Origin: an uncultured Cloacibacillus sp.
Lineage (GTDB): Bacteria; Synergistota; Synergistia; Synergistales; Synergistaceae
Assembly (NCBI GenBank): GCA_934511335.1
Contig: CAKSWL010000035.1
Location: 1-13,243, forward strand
Direction: 5' to 3'
DNA: 13,243 nucleotides
Below, in pieces: positions 1-6,837 of this stretch. The position numbers were made by a program, and so were the translations under genes. Positions within the stretch are counted from its first letter, which is position 1; every line of letters starts with the position of its first letter. The notes beneath the pieces were generated by a model that made no database searches, was not told the origin of the DNA, and was given only the letters and a program-made list of their open reading frames with translations.

Positions 1-26
1 TCGTCGACGGCGGCGGTATAGCATAG
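1..26 (+). CDS. 3' end of an upstream gene, possibly a short-chain dehydrogenase (partial)
   Basis: Only the last few codons would be present. Reading from base 3 gives the tail VDGGGIA followed by a TAG at 24-26, which overlaps the Shine-Dalgarno of the next gene. A VDGG or IDGG tail is typical of the C terminus of SDR oxidoreductases, and the SDR at 4162-4914 in this window ends in a similar IDGG tail. Another frame also closes here (TAG at 19-21), so the frame is not certain. The link to SDR rests on seven residues and is an inference. Confidence 0.3.
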
Positions 27-38
27 GAGGAGAGTCAG

Positions 39-1424
39 ATGTCAAAAAAGATGTATCCCTATATCCCCAACTCGGAAGCGGCCGTTCAGGCTGAGATGCT
101 CAAGTTCATCGGTGTGGATTCGATCGAAGAGCTGATCGCCGACATCCCCGAAGAGATGCGCCTGAAACAGGCGATGGCGCTTCCCGAACCAATTTGCGAC
201 GAAGCGGGCCTTTTCCGCCACGTCGGCACGATGCTCGGCAAGAACAAGACGGCGCGTGAGCTGGTCTGCTTCCTTGGCGCCGGCTGCTACAATCGTTACG
301 TCCCCGCGGTCGTTGATGAAGTCATCAACCGCTCCGAGTTCCTCACCGCTTACGCCGGCGAGCCTTACGAGGACCACGGACGCTTCCACGCGATGTTCGA
401 GTACCAGTCGATGATGGCCGAGCTGCTCGACATGGACGTCTGCAACGTGCCGAACTATGACGGAAGCCAGGCCGTCGGCACGGCGCTCCGCATGGCGACG
501 CGCATCGTGCGCCGCAAAGAGGTGCTGATTCCTCGCAACATCAATCCCGATACGCTGCGGGCGGTGCAGACCTACCTCCAGCCCGACGTCGAGATCACGT
601 ATGTAGATTACGGCGCGAAGACGGGGCGCATCTGCCTCGACAGCCTTAAAGAAAAGCTGACGGACAAGGTGGCGGCGGTGCTGGTCATGAATCCCAACTT
701 CTTCGGCGTCGTCGAGGATAAGGCGCAGGAGATCGCCGACCTGGCCCATGCCCAGGGCGCCCTGATGGTCGCCTATGTCGAGCCGTCGACGCTCGGCGTG
801 CTTACGCCTCCCTCGCACTATGGCGCGGATATTGCCTGCGGCGATATCCAGGCGCTCGGCCTCCATATGAACTACGGCGGCGGCGTCGCGGGCTTCATCG
901 CGACCGCCGACGATCCGCGCTTTGTCGACGAATACCCCTCGCGCCTCTTCGGCATCGCGCCGACGAGCGAGAAGGAATGGGGCTTCGGTGACGTCCTCTG
1001 GGAGCGCACCTCGTTCGCGAACCGTGACAGCGCCAAAGAATTCGTCGGCACGCATTCGGCGCTCTGGGGCATCGCCGCCGGCGTATACCTCGCCGCGATG
1101 GGGCCGCAGGGCATGAAGGAACTTGGCGAAGCGGTGCTGCAGCGTCAGGTCTGCCTGAAAAAGGTACTCTCGGGCGTCAAGGGCCTCTCGTTTAACCGGT
1201 TCTCCGGCGTCCCTTTCCAGGAGGTCGTCGCGGACTTCTCGGCGAGCGGCAAAAAGGTCTCCGAGATCAACGAGAAGCTGCTTGAAAAGGGAATCCTCGG
1301 CGGTTACGACCTGGGCCGTCACTTCCCCGAGCTTGAGGGCTGCATGCTGCTGGCGGTGACCGAGCAGACATCGGCGGACGATATTAAGGCTCTTGCTTCG
1401 GCACTGGGCGAGATTCTGGCGTAA
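39..1424 (+). CDS. gcvPA: GcvPA-like PLP-fold protein (glycine dehydrogenase subunit 1 homologue, divergent)
   Basis: 461 residues, close to the usual length of the N-terminal half-subunit of the split glycine dehydrogenase (P protein). In the family, subunit 1 has the aminotransferase-like fold without the PLP lysine and pairs with subunit 2; the complex decarboxylates glycine and passes the aminomethyl group to lipoyl-GcvH. Family hallmarks seen are an LGAG...VPAVVDEVINR stretch near residues 79-98, FEYQSMMAELLDMDV after it, YGGGVAGF and a final LLAVTEQTS segment. Two normally strict signatures are altered. The TAYTPYQPE(I/V)SQG stretch reads AYAGEPYEDHGR at 104-115, and the REKA(T/S)SNICT stretch is replaced around 328-340 by NRDSAKEFVGTHS. 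The start is set by AGGAGG at 25-30, eight bases before ATG. The gene is followed after 14 bases by its partner. The family is clear; glycine as substrate is uncertain, so the gene symbol is by homology only. Confidence 0.85.
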   Translation: MSKKMYPYIPNSEAAVQAEMLKFIGVDSIEELIADIPEEMRLKQAMALPEPICDEAGLFRHVGTMLGKNKTARELVCFLGAGCYNRYVPAVVDEVINRSEFLTAYAGEPYEDHGRFHAMFEYQSMMAELLDMDVCNVPNYDGSQAVGTALRMATRIVRRKEVLIPRNINPDTLRAVQTYLQPDVEITYVDYGAKTGRICLDSLKEKLTDKVAAVLVMNPNFFGVVEDKAQEIADLAHAQGALMVAYVEPSTLGVLTPPSHYGADIACGDIQALGLHMNYGGGVAGFIATADDPRFVDEYPSRLFGIAPTSEKEWGFGDVLWERTSFANRDSAKEFVGTHSALWGIAAGVYLAAMGPQGMKELGEAVLQRQVCLKKVLSGVKGLSFNRFSGVPFQEVVADFSASGKKVSEINEKLLEKGILGGYDLGRHFPELEGCMLLAVTEQTSADDIKALASALGEILA

Positions 1425-1438
1425 AGGAGGCCATTTCA

Positions 1439-3004
1439 ATGAACAGTTTGGAAAGATTAAAGAAATTTCATCAGGCGAAGTGGAATGAGCCGATAATCTA
1501 TGAGATAAGCGAGCCCGGCGCGCGCGCCGTCCTCGTCCCCGGCCCCTGCTGCGACTGCACGAGCACGGAAGAGGCCCTCGCCACCCTGCCTGAGGGCATG
1601 GTGCGTAAGGAGAAGGCCAACCTTCCCGAGATCGCGCAGCTCCAGCTGGTGCGCCACTACAACCACCTCTCGCAGGAAAACATCGGCGTCGACGGAAATA
1701 TCGACATCGGCCAGGGGACCTGCACGATGAAGTACAGCCCGAAGATCAACGACCGCCTCGCGGGGCTTTCCAAGGTCACCGACATGCACCCGCTCCAGCC
1801 TGACGCGACCGCGCAGGGGATACTCGAGGTCTTCTACAAGACGGGCGAGCTCTTCAAAGAAATATCCGGCCTTGACGTATTCTCGATGCAGCCCGGCGGC
1901 GGCTCGCACGGCGTCCTCGCGCTCGCCTCTATCGTGCGCGCCTACTGGCGCGACAAGGGCGAGGAAGAGAAGCGCGACGAGGTCATCACGACCCTCTTCT
2001 CGCATCCCGCCGACTGTGCCGTTCCGACGGTTAAGGGCTATAAGGTGACGATCATTCAGCCCGACGAGGAGGGCTATCCCGACATTGAGGCCTTCAAGGC
2101 GGCGATATCCGACCGTACGGCGGCGATCTTCTTCACGAACCCGGAAGATACGGGCATCTTCAACGTCCGTATCAAGGAATTCACGCGCCTCGCGCATGAG
2201 AAGGGGATCCTCTGCTGCTACGACCAGGCCAACGCCAACGGCCTGCTCGGCATCACCCGCACCGCCGAGGCCGACTTCGACATGTCCTTCTTCAACCTCC
2301 ACAAAACCTTCGGCGCGCCGCACGGATGCGGCGGCCCCGCCACGGGTCTTGTTGCGGCGAAGAAAGAGCTGCGTCCCTACATGCCCGTCCCGCTTGTTGA
2401 ATACGCACCGGATAAGGGATATTATCTTGACTTCGACCTGCCGAAATCCTGCGGCAAGATCAAGTCCTTCTGGGGCGTCGCGCCCGTCGTCGTCAAGGCC
2501 TACTCCTGGATCATGGCGCTCGGCGCCGACGGCCTGCGCGAAGTCTCACGCGTCGCCATCCTCAACAACAATTATTGCATGAAGAAGATCCTCGCGATCA
2601 AGGGCGCCTCGATCAGCTTCCCGCATCACCCCTCGCGCATCGAGCAGGCCCGCTACAGCTGGCAGAAGCTCAAGGAGGATACCGGCTTCGGCACGGCGGA
2701 TGTGCAGCGCTGTATCGCCGACTTCGGCACGCACTACTGGTCCAGTCACGAGCCCTGGGTGATCCCCGAACCCTTCACGATCGAACCCAGCGAGTCATAC
2801 TCGAAGCAGGATATCGACGACTACTGCGCCGTGCTTGCGGAAATTTCCCGCATGTGCTACGAGGAGCCTGAGGCGGTCAAGCACGCGCCCGTGAACAGCA
2901 CGGTGCACCATATCGACCACGACTACTTCGACGATCCGGCGAAGTACGCCATCACCTGGCGCGCCTACAACAAGAAGTATAAGGGCTATTTTGAGCCCAA
3001 ATAG
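1439..3004 (+). CDS. gcvPB: GcvPB-like PLP enzyme subunit (glycine dehydrogenase subunit 2 homologue, divergent)
   Basis: 521 residues, somewhat longer than the usual 480-500 for glycine dehydrogenase subunit 2, the PLP-carrying half of the P protein. Lys289 in the NLHKTFGAPHG motif is the expected Schiff-base lysine. CTMKY (95-99), HPLQP, QPGGGSHG and AILNNNY are also family marks. Differences from the canonical protein are notable. The SAHGTNPAS loop is SHPADCAVP (188-196), the DGAN motif is DQAN (262-265), GGGGPG after the lysine is GCGGPA, and the HE(C/F) strand near the C-terminal domain is missing. A CCDC cluster occurs at 37-40, and the C-terminal tail after APVNST runs about 30 residues and is Tyr- and His-rich. 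AAAGGAGG at 1423-1430 overlaps the upstream stop, so the two subunits are tightly coupled. Together with the partner it should form a PLP-dependent decarboxylase or dehydrogenase. The true substrate is open. Confidence 0.85.
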   Translation: MNSLERLKKFHQAKWNEPIIYEISEPGARAVLVPGPCCDCTSTEEALATLPEGMVRKEKANLPEIAQLQLVRHYNHLSQENIGVDGNIDIGQGTCTMKYSPKINDRLAGLSKVTDMHPLQPDATAQGILEVFYKTGELFKEISGLDVFSMQPGGGSHGVLALASIVRAYWRDKGEEEKRDEVITTLFSHPADCAVPTVKGYKVTIIQPDEEGYPDIEAFKAAISDRTAAIFFTNPEDTGIFNVRIKEFTRLAHEKGILCCYDQANANGLLGITRTAEADFDMSFFNLHKTFGAPHGCGGPATGLVAAKKELRPYMPVPLVEYAPDKGYYLDFDLPKSCGKIKSFWGVAPVVVKAYSWIMALGADGLREVSRVAILNNNYCMKKILAIKGASISFPHHPSRIEQARYSWQKLKEDTGFGTADVQRCIADFGTHYWSSHEPWVIPEPFTIEPSESYSKQDIDDYCAVLAEISRMCYEEPEAVKHAPVNSTVHHIDHDYFDDPAKYAITWRAYNKKYKGYFEPK

Positions 3005-3007
3005 AGC

Positions 3008-4126
3008 ATGATGAAAATAGGCTTCCTCATCAACCCTGTCGCGGGAATGGGGGGCAAGGTGGCTCTCAAGGGAACCGACGGAGAGGAGACTCTCCGCCGG
3101 GCCCTTGAGCTCGGCGCCGTGCCGCTGGCCGGCGAGCGCGCCGCGGAGGCGGTGAGGGAATTTGCCGAAAACGCGGCGGACTGCCGTTTCTACAGCCCTT
3201 CAGGCGCCATGGGAGCCGATTTGCTTGAATCATACGGCCTGGAAACAGAGCTCCTCTTTGCACCGTCCACACATACGACCTCGGCCGACACCAAGCGCGC
3301 GGCGGAAATGATGCTTACGCGCGGTGTCGGCCTCATCGTATTCGCGGGAGGCGACGGCACGGCGCGCGACGTCTGCTCCGTCGTCGGCGAGAGCGTCCCC
3401 GTCGTCGGCATCCCCGCCGGGGTAAAAATACATTCCGGCGTATACGCTAAAAGGCCGAAGGCCGCGGGTATGCTCATCAACAACCTTTTGCTCGGCAAGG
3501 TCCGGCGATTTTCCGTGGCGGAGGTCGTGGACATCGACGAAGAGGCTTTTCGCGACGACATAGTGCGGGCGCGGCTCTACGGCTACATGAAGGTGCCCGA
3601 CGACCGCGAGTTCATGCAGGACCGCAAGTCCGGCGGCAGCGGCGGATCTTCCGAAGAGGCGGCAAATCTGGCCGCCTTCACCGCCCTTTCCATGAAGCCC
3701 GGCACTCTCTATTTAGTAGGCTCAGGCTCGACTACCAAGCAGCTTATGGACCGCCTCGGCCTTGACTGCACGCTGCTTGGCGTAGACGCCGTGTTAGATA
3801 GGAAACTCGTCGGCAAGGACCTTACGGAGGCGGAAATAAAAGAGATACTTTCTTCCGTCGAAAGAAAAAAAAGGGCGCTTATCATCACGGTGATCGGCGG
3901 ACAGGGGCATATATTTGGACGTGGCAACCAGCAGTTGAGCCCCGCAGTCATCCGTATGATCCCCAAAGAGAACATCATGGTCATCGCCACGCCTGCCAAG
4001 ATGGCGCAGCTATTCGGCAAAAGCCTGATCGCCGACACCGGCGACAGCGCTCTCGACCGGGAACTTGCGGGATACCTGCCCGTCGTCACCGGATATGCGC
4101 GGAAGATGATGGTCAAGGTTTCATAA
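3008..4126 (+). CDS. ATP-NAD kinase family protein (COG3199 / AcoX-like)
   Basis: 372 residues, the normal size for the COG3199 group of predicted ATP- or polyphosphate-dependent NAD kinases, relatives of AcoX. The N terminus has the characteristic GFLINPVAGMGG (5-16) followed by a LKGTDG motif. The diacylglycerol-kinase/NAD-kinase nucleotide motif GGDGT is at 114-118, followed by a VVGIPAGVKIHSGVYA segment typical of this group. It probably phosphorylates NAD or a related cofactor in the cytosol; members of this group have little direct biochemistry. It begins three bases after the stop of the GcvPB-like gene and has no good Shine-Dalgarno, so translation probably depends on coupling; ATG at 3011 is an equally possible start. 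The position between the PLP enzyme and an SDR suggests a local role in NADP supply or in modifying a cofactor or substrate, which is inference. Confidence 0.85.
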   Translation: MMKIGFLINPVAGMGGKVALKGTDGEETLRRALELGAVPLAGERAAEAVREFAENAADCRFYSPSGAMGADLLESYGLETELLFAPSTHTTSADTKRAAEMMLTRGVGLIVFAGGDGTARDVCSVVGESVPVVGIPAGVKIHSGVYAKRPKAAGMLINNLLLGKVRRFSVAEVVDIDEEAFRDDIVRARLYGYMKVPDDREFMQDRKSGGSGGSSEEAANLAAFTALSMKPGTLYLVGSGSTTKQLMDRLGLDCTLLGVDAVLDRKLVGKDLTEAEIKEILSSVERKKRALIITVIGGQGHIFGRGNQQLSPAVIRMIPKENIMVIATPAKMAQLFGKSLIADTGDSALDRELAGYLPVVTGYARKMMVKVS

Positions 4127-4161
4127 AAATATTTAAAATATAAGGGTAGGAGAGTGAGATT

Positions 4162-4914
4162 ATGGCACGTTATGAAGAGCTTGCAGGAAAGAGAGTTATG
4201 ATCACGGGAGCGGCAAGCGGCATCGGCCTGGCCACCGCCCGGGTCTTCGCGCAGCAGAAAGCCAAGGTGTTCGTCGTCGACTATAACCAGGAGGCGGCGG
4301 CGCGGGTGATGACGGAGAATCCCGCCTTTGCCGGGTACTGCGTCTGCGACGTCAGCAAAGAGGAAGATGTCCAGAACGCCTTCAAAAAAATGGACTCGGT
4401 GCTCGGCGGCATCGACGTCCTTATCTCGAACGCCGGTATCAGCGTCAGGGCCGACTTCGTGGACATCTCTTATGAGCAGTGGAAAAAGGTCGTCGATATC
4501 AACCTCAACGGCATGTTCCTCTGTGCGCGCGAGGCGGCGCGCCGGATGATGAAACAGAAGAGCGGCGTCATCCTCATGACCGCCTCGACCAACGGCACGG
4601 AGGGGCACCGTTGGTACACCGATTATAACGCTTCCAAGGCCGGCGTCATCCTGCTGGCCAAGAGCATGGCTCTTGAACTCGCTCCGATCGTGCGCGTGAA
4701 CTGCGTATGCCCCGGCTATGTCCTCACTCCCATGCAGAAGGCCGAGTACACTGAGGAGATGCTCGCCAAAGTAAACGAAGGCATCCCGATGAAACGCCAC
4801 GCCGAACCGGAAGAGGTCGGCAAACTCTACGCCTTCCTCGCCTCCGACGACGCGAAATACATCACCGGCGCCGATATCCGAATAGACGGCGGCGAAACGG
4901 CGGGGCTCTATTAA
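4162..4914 (+). CDS. SDR family oxidoreductase (classical short-chain dehydrogenase)
   Basis: 250 residues, the standard length of a classical SDR. The Rossmann motif TGAASGIG is at 15-22, the structural NAG at 90-92, the catalytic Ser at 142 and the YxxxK pair at Tyr155 and Lys159 (YNASK). PG...TPM follows, and the C terminus is an IDGG tail. Asp40 at the end of the second strand suggests NAD(H) rather than NADP(H) preference. It would oxidise an alcohol or reduce a ketone in the cytosol; the substrate cannot be told from sequence. AGGAGA at 4148-4153 precedes the ATG by eight bases. It lies 35 bases behind the NAD-kinase-like gene and looks like the last gene of the operon, since a 300-base gap follows. 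No clear terminator hairpin is seen directly after the stop. Confidence 0.92.
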   Translation: MARYEELAGKRVMITGAASGIGLATARVFAQQKAKVFVVDYNQEAAARVMTENPAFAGYCVCDVSKEEDVQNAFKKMDSVLGGIDVLISNAGISVRADFVDISYEQWKKVVDINLNGMFLCAREAARRMMKQKSGVILMTASTNGTEGHRWYTDYNASKAGVILLAKSMALELAPIVRVNCVCPGYVLTPMQKAEYTEEMLAKVNEGIPMKRHAEPEEVGKLYAFLASDDAKYITGADIRIDGGETAGLY

Positions 4915-5027
4915 CTTCAATATAATTAGTTATAGCGATAGAATAGAAAAATATAATATAATATAAACATGATATTTTGTGATTGAGATACGTAGTTTAG
5001 CTGATTGATTTCATATTATCCACATTC

Positions 5028-5068
5028 GGCTCCGGCACGGTCATTTGCAGGCTGTCCCTGCCGGGGCT
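5028..5068 (+). promoter_or_regulatory. GC-rich stem-loop in the leader region
   Basis: GGCTCCGGCA at 5028-5037 can pair with TGCCGGGGCT at 5059-5068, giving a ten-pair stem with two G-U pairs and a 21-base loop. A competing smaller hairpin, GCAGG at 5047-5051 with CCTGC at 5057-5061, shares bases with the right arm, so the two are mutually exclusive. No U-run follows, so it does not look like an intrinsic terminator. It lies 158 bases before the preferred start codon of the next gene. A regulatory RNA role is only a possibility. Confidence 0.35.
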
Positions 5069-5141
5069 GTGAATAGCAAGTTCAAGCGATTGTAATTTTA
5101 TTTGGGCTGCTGCCGTTACGATATTTACCGCTTGTGTTTTT

Positions 5142-5192
5142 TTAATTAATGTATACTAAGTATGTGCTGTTTTTTAGAATAAACTTAATTAA
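5142..5192. repeat. Paired TTAATTAA palindromes with a dyad between them, possible operator
   Basis: TTAATTAA occurs at 5142-5149 and again at 5185-5192, 43 bases apart, or about four helical turns. Between them is ATACTAAGTAT at 5153-5163, a perfect five-base dyad around one central base that overlaps the TATACT -10 candidate. This arrangement would suit a dimeric regulator acting on the promoter of the amidohydrolase gene. In AT-rich DNA such palindromes also arise by chance. Confidence 0.25.
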
Positions 5193-5225
5193 AGTGTTAA
5201 CTTATCATAAGGGATGTGGACAGGG

Positions 5226-6809
5226 ATGAAGGATGCGATCCTCGCAAAGGGTAAGGTGTGGACCGGCGAAAAGAGCCGGCGTTTTTGTGAGGCGTTTTTT
5301 GCTGAAGAGGGAGTCATTACATATGTAGGCGATTTCTCCGGCGTCAAACGATACGCAGAGGGAAAGAATTACAAGCTGTATGATTATGGTGAAAACCTCG
5401 TGATGCCTGGGATGACAGATGCGCACATACACCTTACGGCATATGCGAAACAGGATCTGTATGTAAATCTTTCCGGCGTGAATTCTCTTGAGGAGATCAA
5501 ACCGCTTTTATTGGCAAAGGCGAAAGAGGCGCCCGCGGGCGAATGGATTCGGGCCGTCAACTTCAATGAAACTCTATGGAGTGATCCGCGCAAGCCCGAC
5601 CTTGATTTCATAGACGGCCTCGGCCTAAAAAACCCCATAATAATAAGCCGGTATTGCGGCCACTTCCACGCGGTGAATACGACGGCTCTTAAGAAAGGCG
5701 GCCTATGGGAAAAAAATGACGTAAATATCGCCAGAAAAGAGGACGGCAGCCATTTGGGGCAGCTTACGGAGGGAGCAGCCGGGCCTCTTATCGAGGCGGC
5801 GGCGAAAATTTATGAAACGCCGGAATATGTCGCGAAGTTGATAGAAAACAGCTGCCTTAAATTGGCGTCTGAGGGGATAACGGCGGTACATGCCTGCGAT
5901 GCGCCGAGTTACGCTCTGGGGGAAGACCTCTATGCCTGCCAGTCCCTTTACGAAAGCGGCAGACTGCCGATCAGGTGGGCTTGCTATCATGATCAGCTGC
6001 CAAATTACAATATAAAGAGCGGCTTTGGCAACGAAATGCTTTTCTTTGCTGGGCTTAAGCTCTTTGCCGACGGTACTCTTGGCGGCAGGACGTGCGCGAT
6101 GAGAAATGATTTTTCTGACGACCATGGCAATATGGGGCTTCTCAACCACTCCGACGAAGAGATGCGCTCTTTGCTTACCGAGGCTCAAAAAAGAGGAATA
6201 AATGTCCAGATACACGCGATAGGGGATAGGGCTCTGGAACAGACGCTCGACAGCATAAATTATGTCACGGCGCTGCTTGGAGAGCCTTCCGTGCCATATC
6301 GTATCAATCACGCCATCGTCTGTCCCGAAGATCTGCTCCAAAAAATAAGAGGCGGCAGAGTTACTATAGATTTGCAGCCGATACAGGCGCACACGGATCG
6401 CGGCATGACGCCTTCCAGAGTAGGGCGCGAAAGGATGAAGAGCTGCTATGCTTTTAAAAGCCTCTACGACTCAGCTTATACGGTAACAGGCTCGAGCGAC
6501 GCTCCTATCGAGGACCCAAATCCATGGCTTGGCATTTGGGCCGCGGTCAATATGACTGAAATGGACGGCACGCCGCTTGAAGCATTCAACAAAGACGAGT
6601 GCCTTTCTATTGACGAGGCCATGGAGATTTATACGGCTAACCCATGGAAGGCATTGGGAAAGGAGGGAAGGGCCGGGACGATTTCGCTTGGGAAATTTGC
6701 TGATTTCACGGTCGTTGATGGCGACCCCTTTGCGCTGAACAAATCGGATTTAAGGCGCGTCACCCATTTGGCTACCTTTGTTGGCGGCAAAATGGTGTGG
6801 AGCAAATGA
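5226..6809 (+). CDS. YtcJ-type amidohydrolase (Amidohydro_3 family), first copy
   Basis: About 527 residues, the usual length of the COG1574 (YtcJ-like) branch of the amidohydrolase superfamily, with a beta-sandwich formed by both ends and a metal-binding TIM barrel. Numbering from 5226, the HxH metal ligands are His67 and His69 (DAHIH). GLKLFADGTLGGRT contains Lys278, NHAIVCPEDL carries His362, HAIGDRA starts at His330, and GSSDAPIEDPNP starts at 422 with Asp425 as the likely catalytic acid. The family hydrolyses amide or N-formyl/N-acyl bonds; the substrate is unknown. No signal peptide is seen, so it should be cytoplasmic. ATG at 5214 is an alternative start, but there the AAGGG ribosome site touches the ATG. 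The start at 5226 gives better spacing and aligns the N terminus with the second copy at 8455. The next gene, a transporter, follows after 28 bases. Codons are more AT-rich than in the upstream operon. Confidence 0.88.
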   Translation: MKDAILAKGKVWTGEKSRRFCEAFFAEEGVITYVGDFSGVKRYAEGKNYKLYDYGENLVMPGMTDAHIHLTAYAKQDLYVNLSGVNSLEEIKPLLLAKAKEAPAGEWIRAVNFNETLWSDPRKPDLDFIDGLGLKNPIIISRYCGHFHAVNTTALKKGGLWEKNDVNIARKEDGSHLGQLTEGAAGPLIEAAAKIYETPEYVAKLIENSCLKLASEGITAVHACDAPSYALGEDLYACQSLYESGRLPIRWACYHDQLPNYNIKSGFGNEMLFFAGLKLFADGTLGGRTCAMRNDFSDDHGNMGLLNHSDEEMRSLLTEAQKRGINVQIHAIGDRALEQTLDSINYVTALLGEPSVPYRINHAIVCPEDLLQKIRGGRVTIDLQPIQAHTDRGMTPSRVGRERMKSCYAFKSLYDSAYTVTGSSDAPIEDPNPWLGIWAAVNMTEMDGTPLEAFNKDECLSIDEAMEIYTANPWKALGKEGRAGTISLGKFADFTVVDGDPFALNKSDLRRVTHLATFVGGKMVWSK

Positions 6810-6837
6810 GATATGCAGGGATAAGGAGGTATGAGAA

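Larger units (their letters stand above)
4915..5213 (+). promoter_or_regulatory. AT-rich gene-free regulatory region upstream of the amidohydrolase-transporter block
   Basis: No credible gene is seen in this roughly 300-base stretch. It is much richer in A and T than both flanks, apart from a GC-rich patch at about 5028-5068 that can fold (separate entry). TATAAT-like hexamers occur at 4952-4957 and 4957-4962, and TATACT at 5152-5157 is a possible -10. None has a well-spaced consensus -35, so no promoter is assigned with certainty. A promoter for the following genes is expected here because the upstream operon ends and base composition changes. Confidence 0.5.

Noticed and set aside
42..1439. 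A 465-codon open frame on the minus strand covering the whole GcvPA-like gene
   Set aside because: It is rich in Arg, Val, Ala, Asp and His in the way expected from the complement of GC-rich codons, shows no known domain, and lies fully opposite a convincing family member.
3709..4920. A 403-codon minus-strand open frame opposite the end of the kinase-like gene and the SDR
   Set aside because: It crosses two genuine genes and their spacer, has no ribosome site or recognisable motif, and is explained by codon bias of the plus-strand genes.
4915..5000. TATAAT-like hexamers as defined promoters
   Set aside because: They lie in a simple A/T-rich run without suitable -35 partners, so a specific promoter cannot be supported.
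5047..5061. Insertion-sequence end or CRISPR repeat at the GC-rich patch
   Set aside because: It is a single hairpin with no second copy in the window, no transposase gene and no regularly spaced repeats.
5028..5068. Glycine riboswitch, given the nearby GcvP-like genes
   Set aside because: The fold lacks the conserved glycine-aptamer core I would expect, and it lies downstream, not upstream, of the GcvP-like operon.
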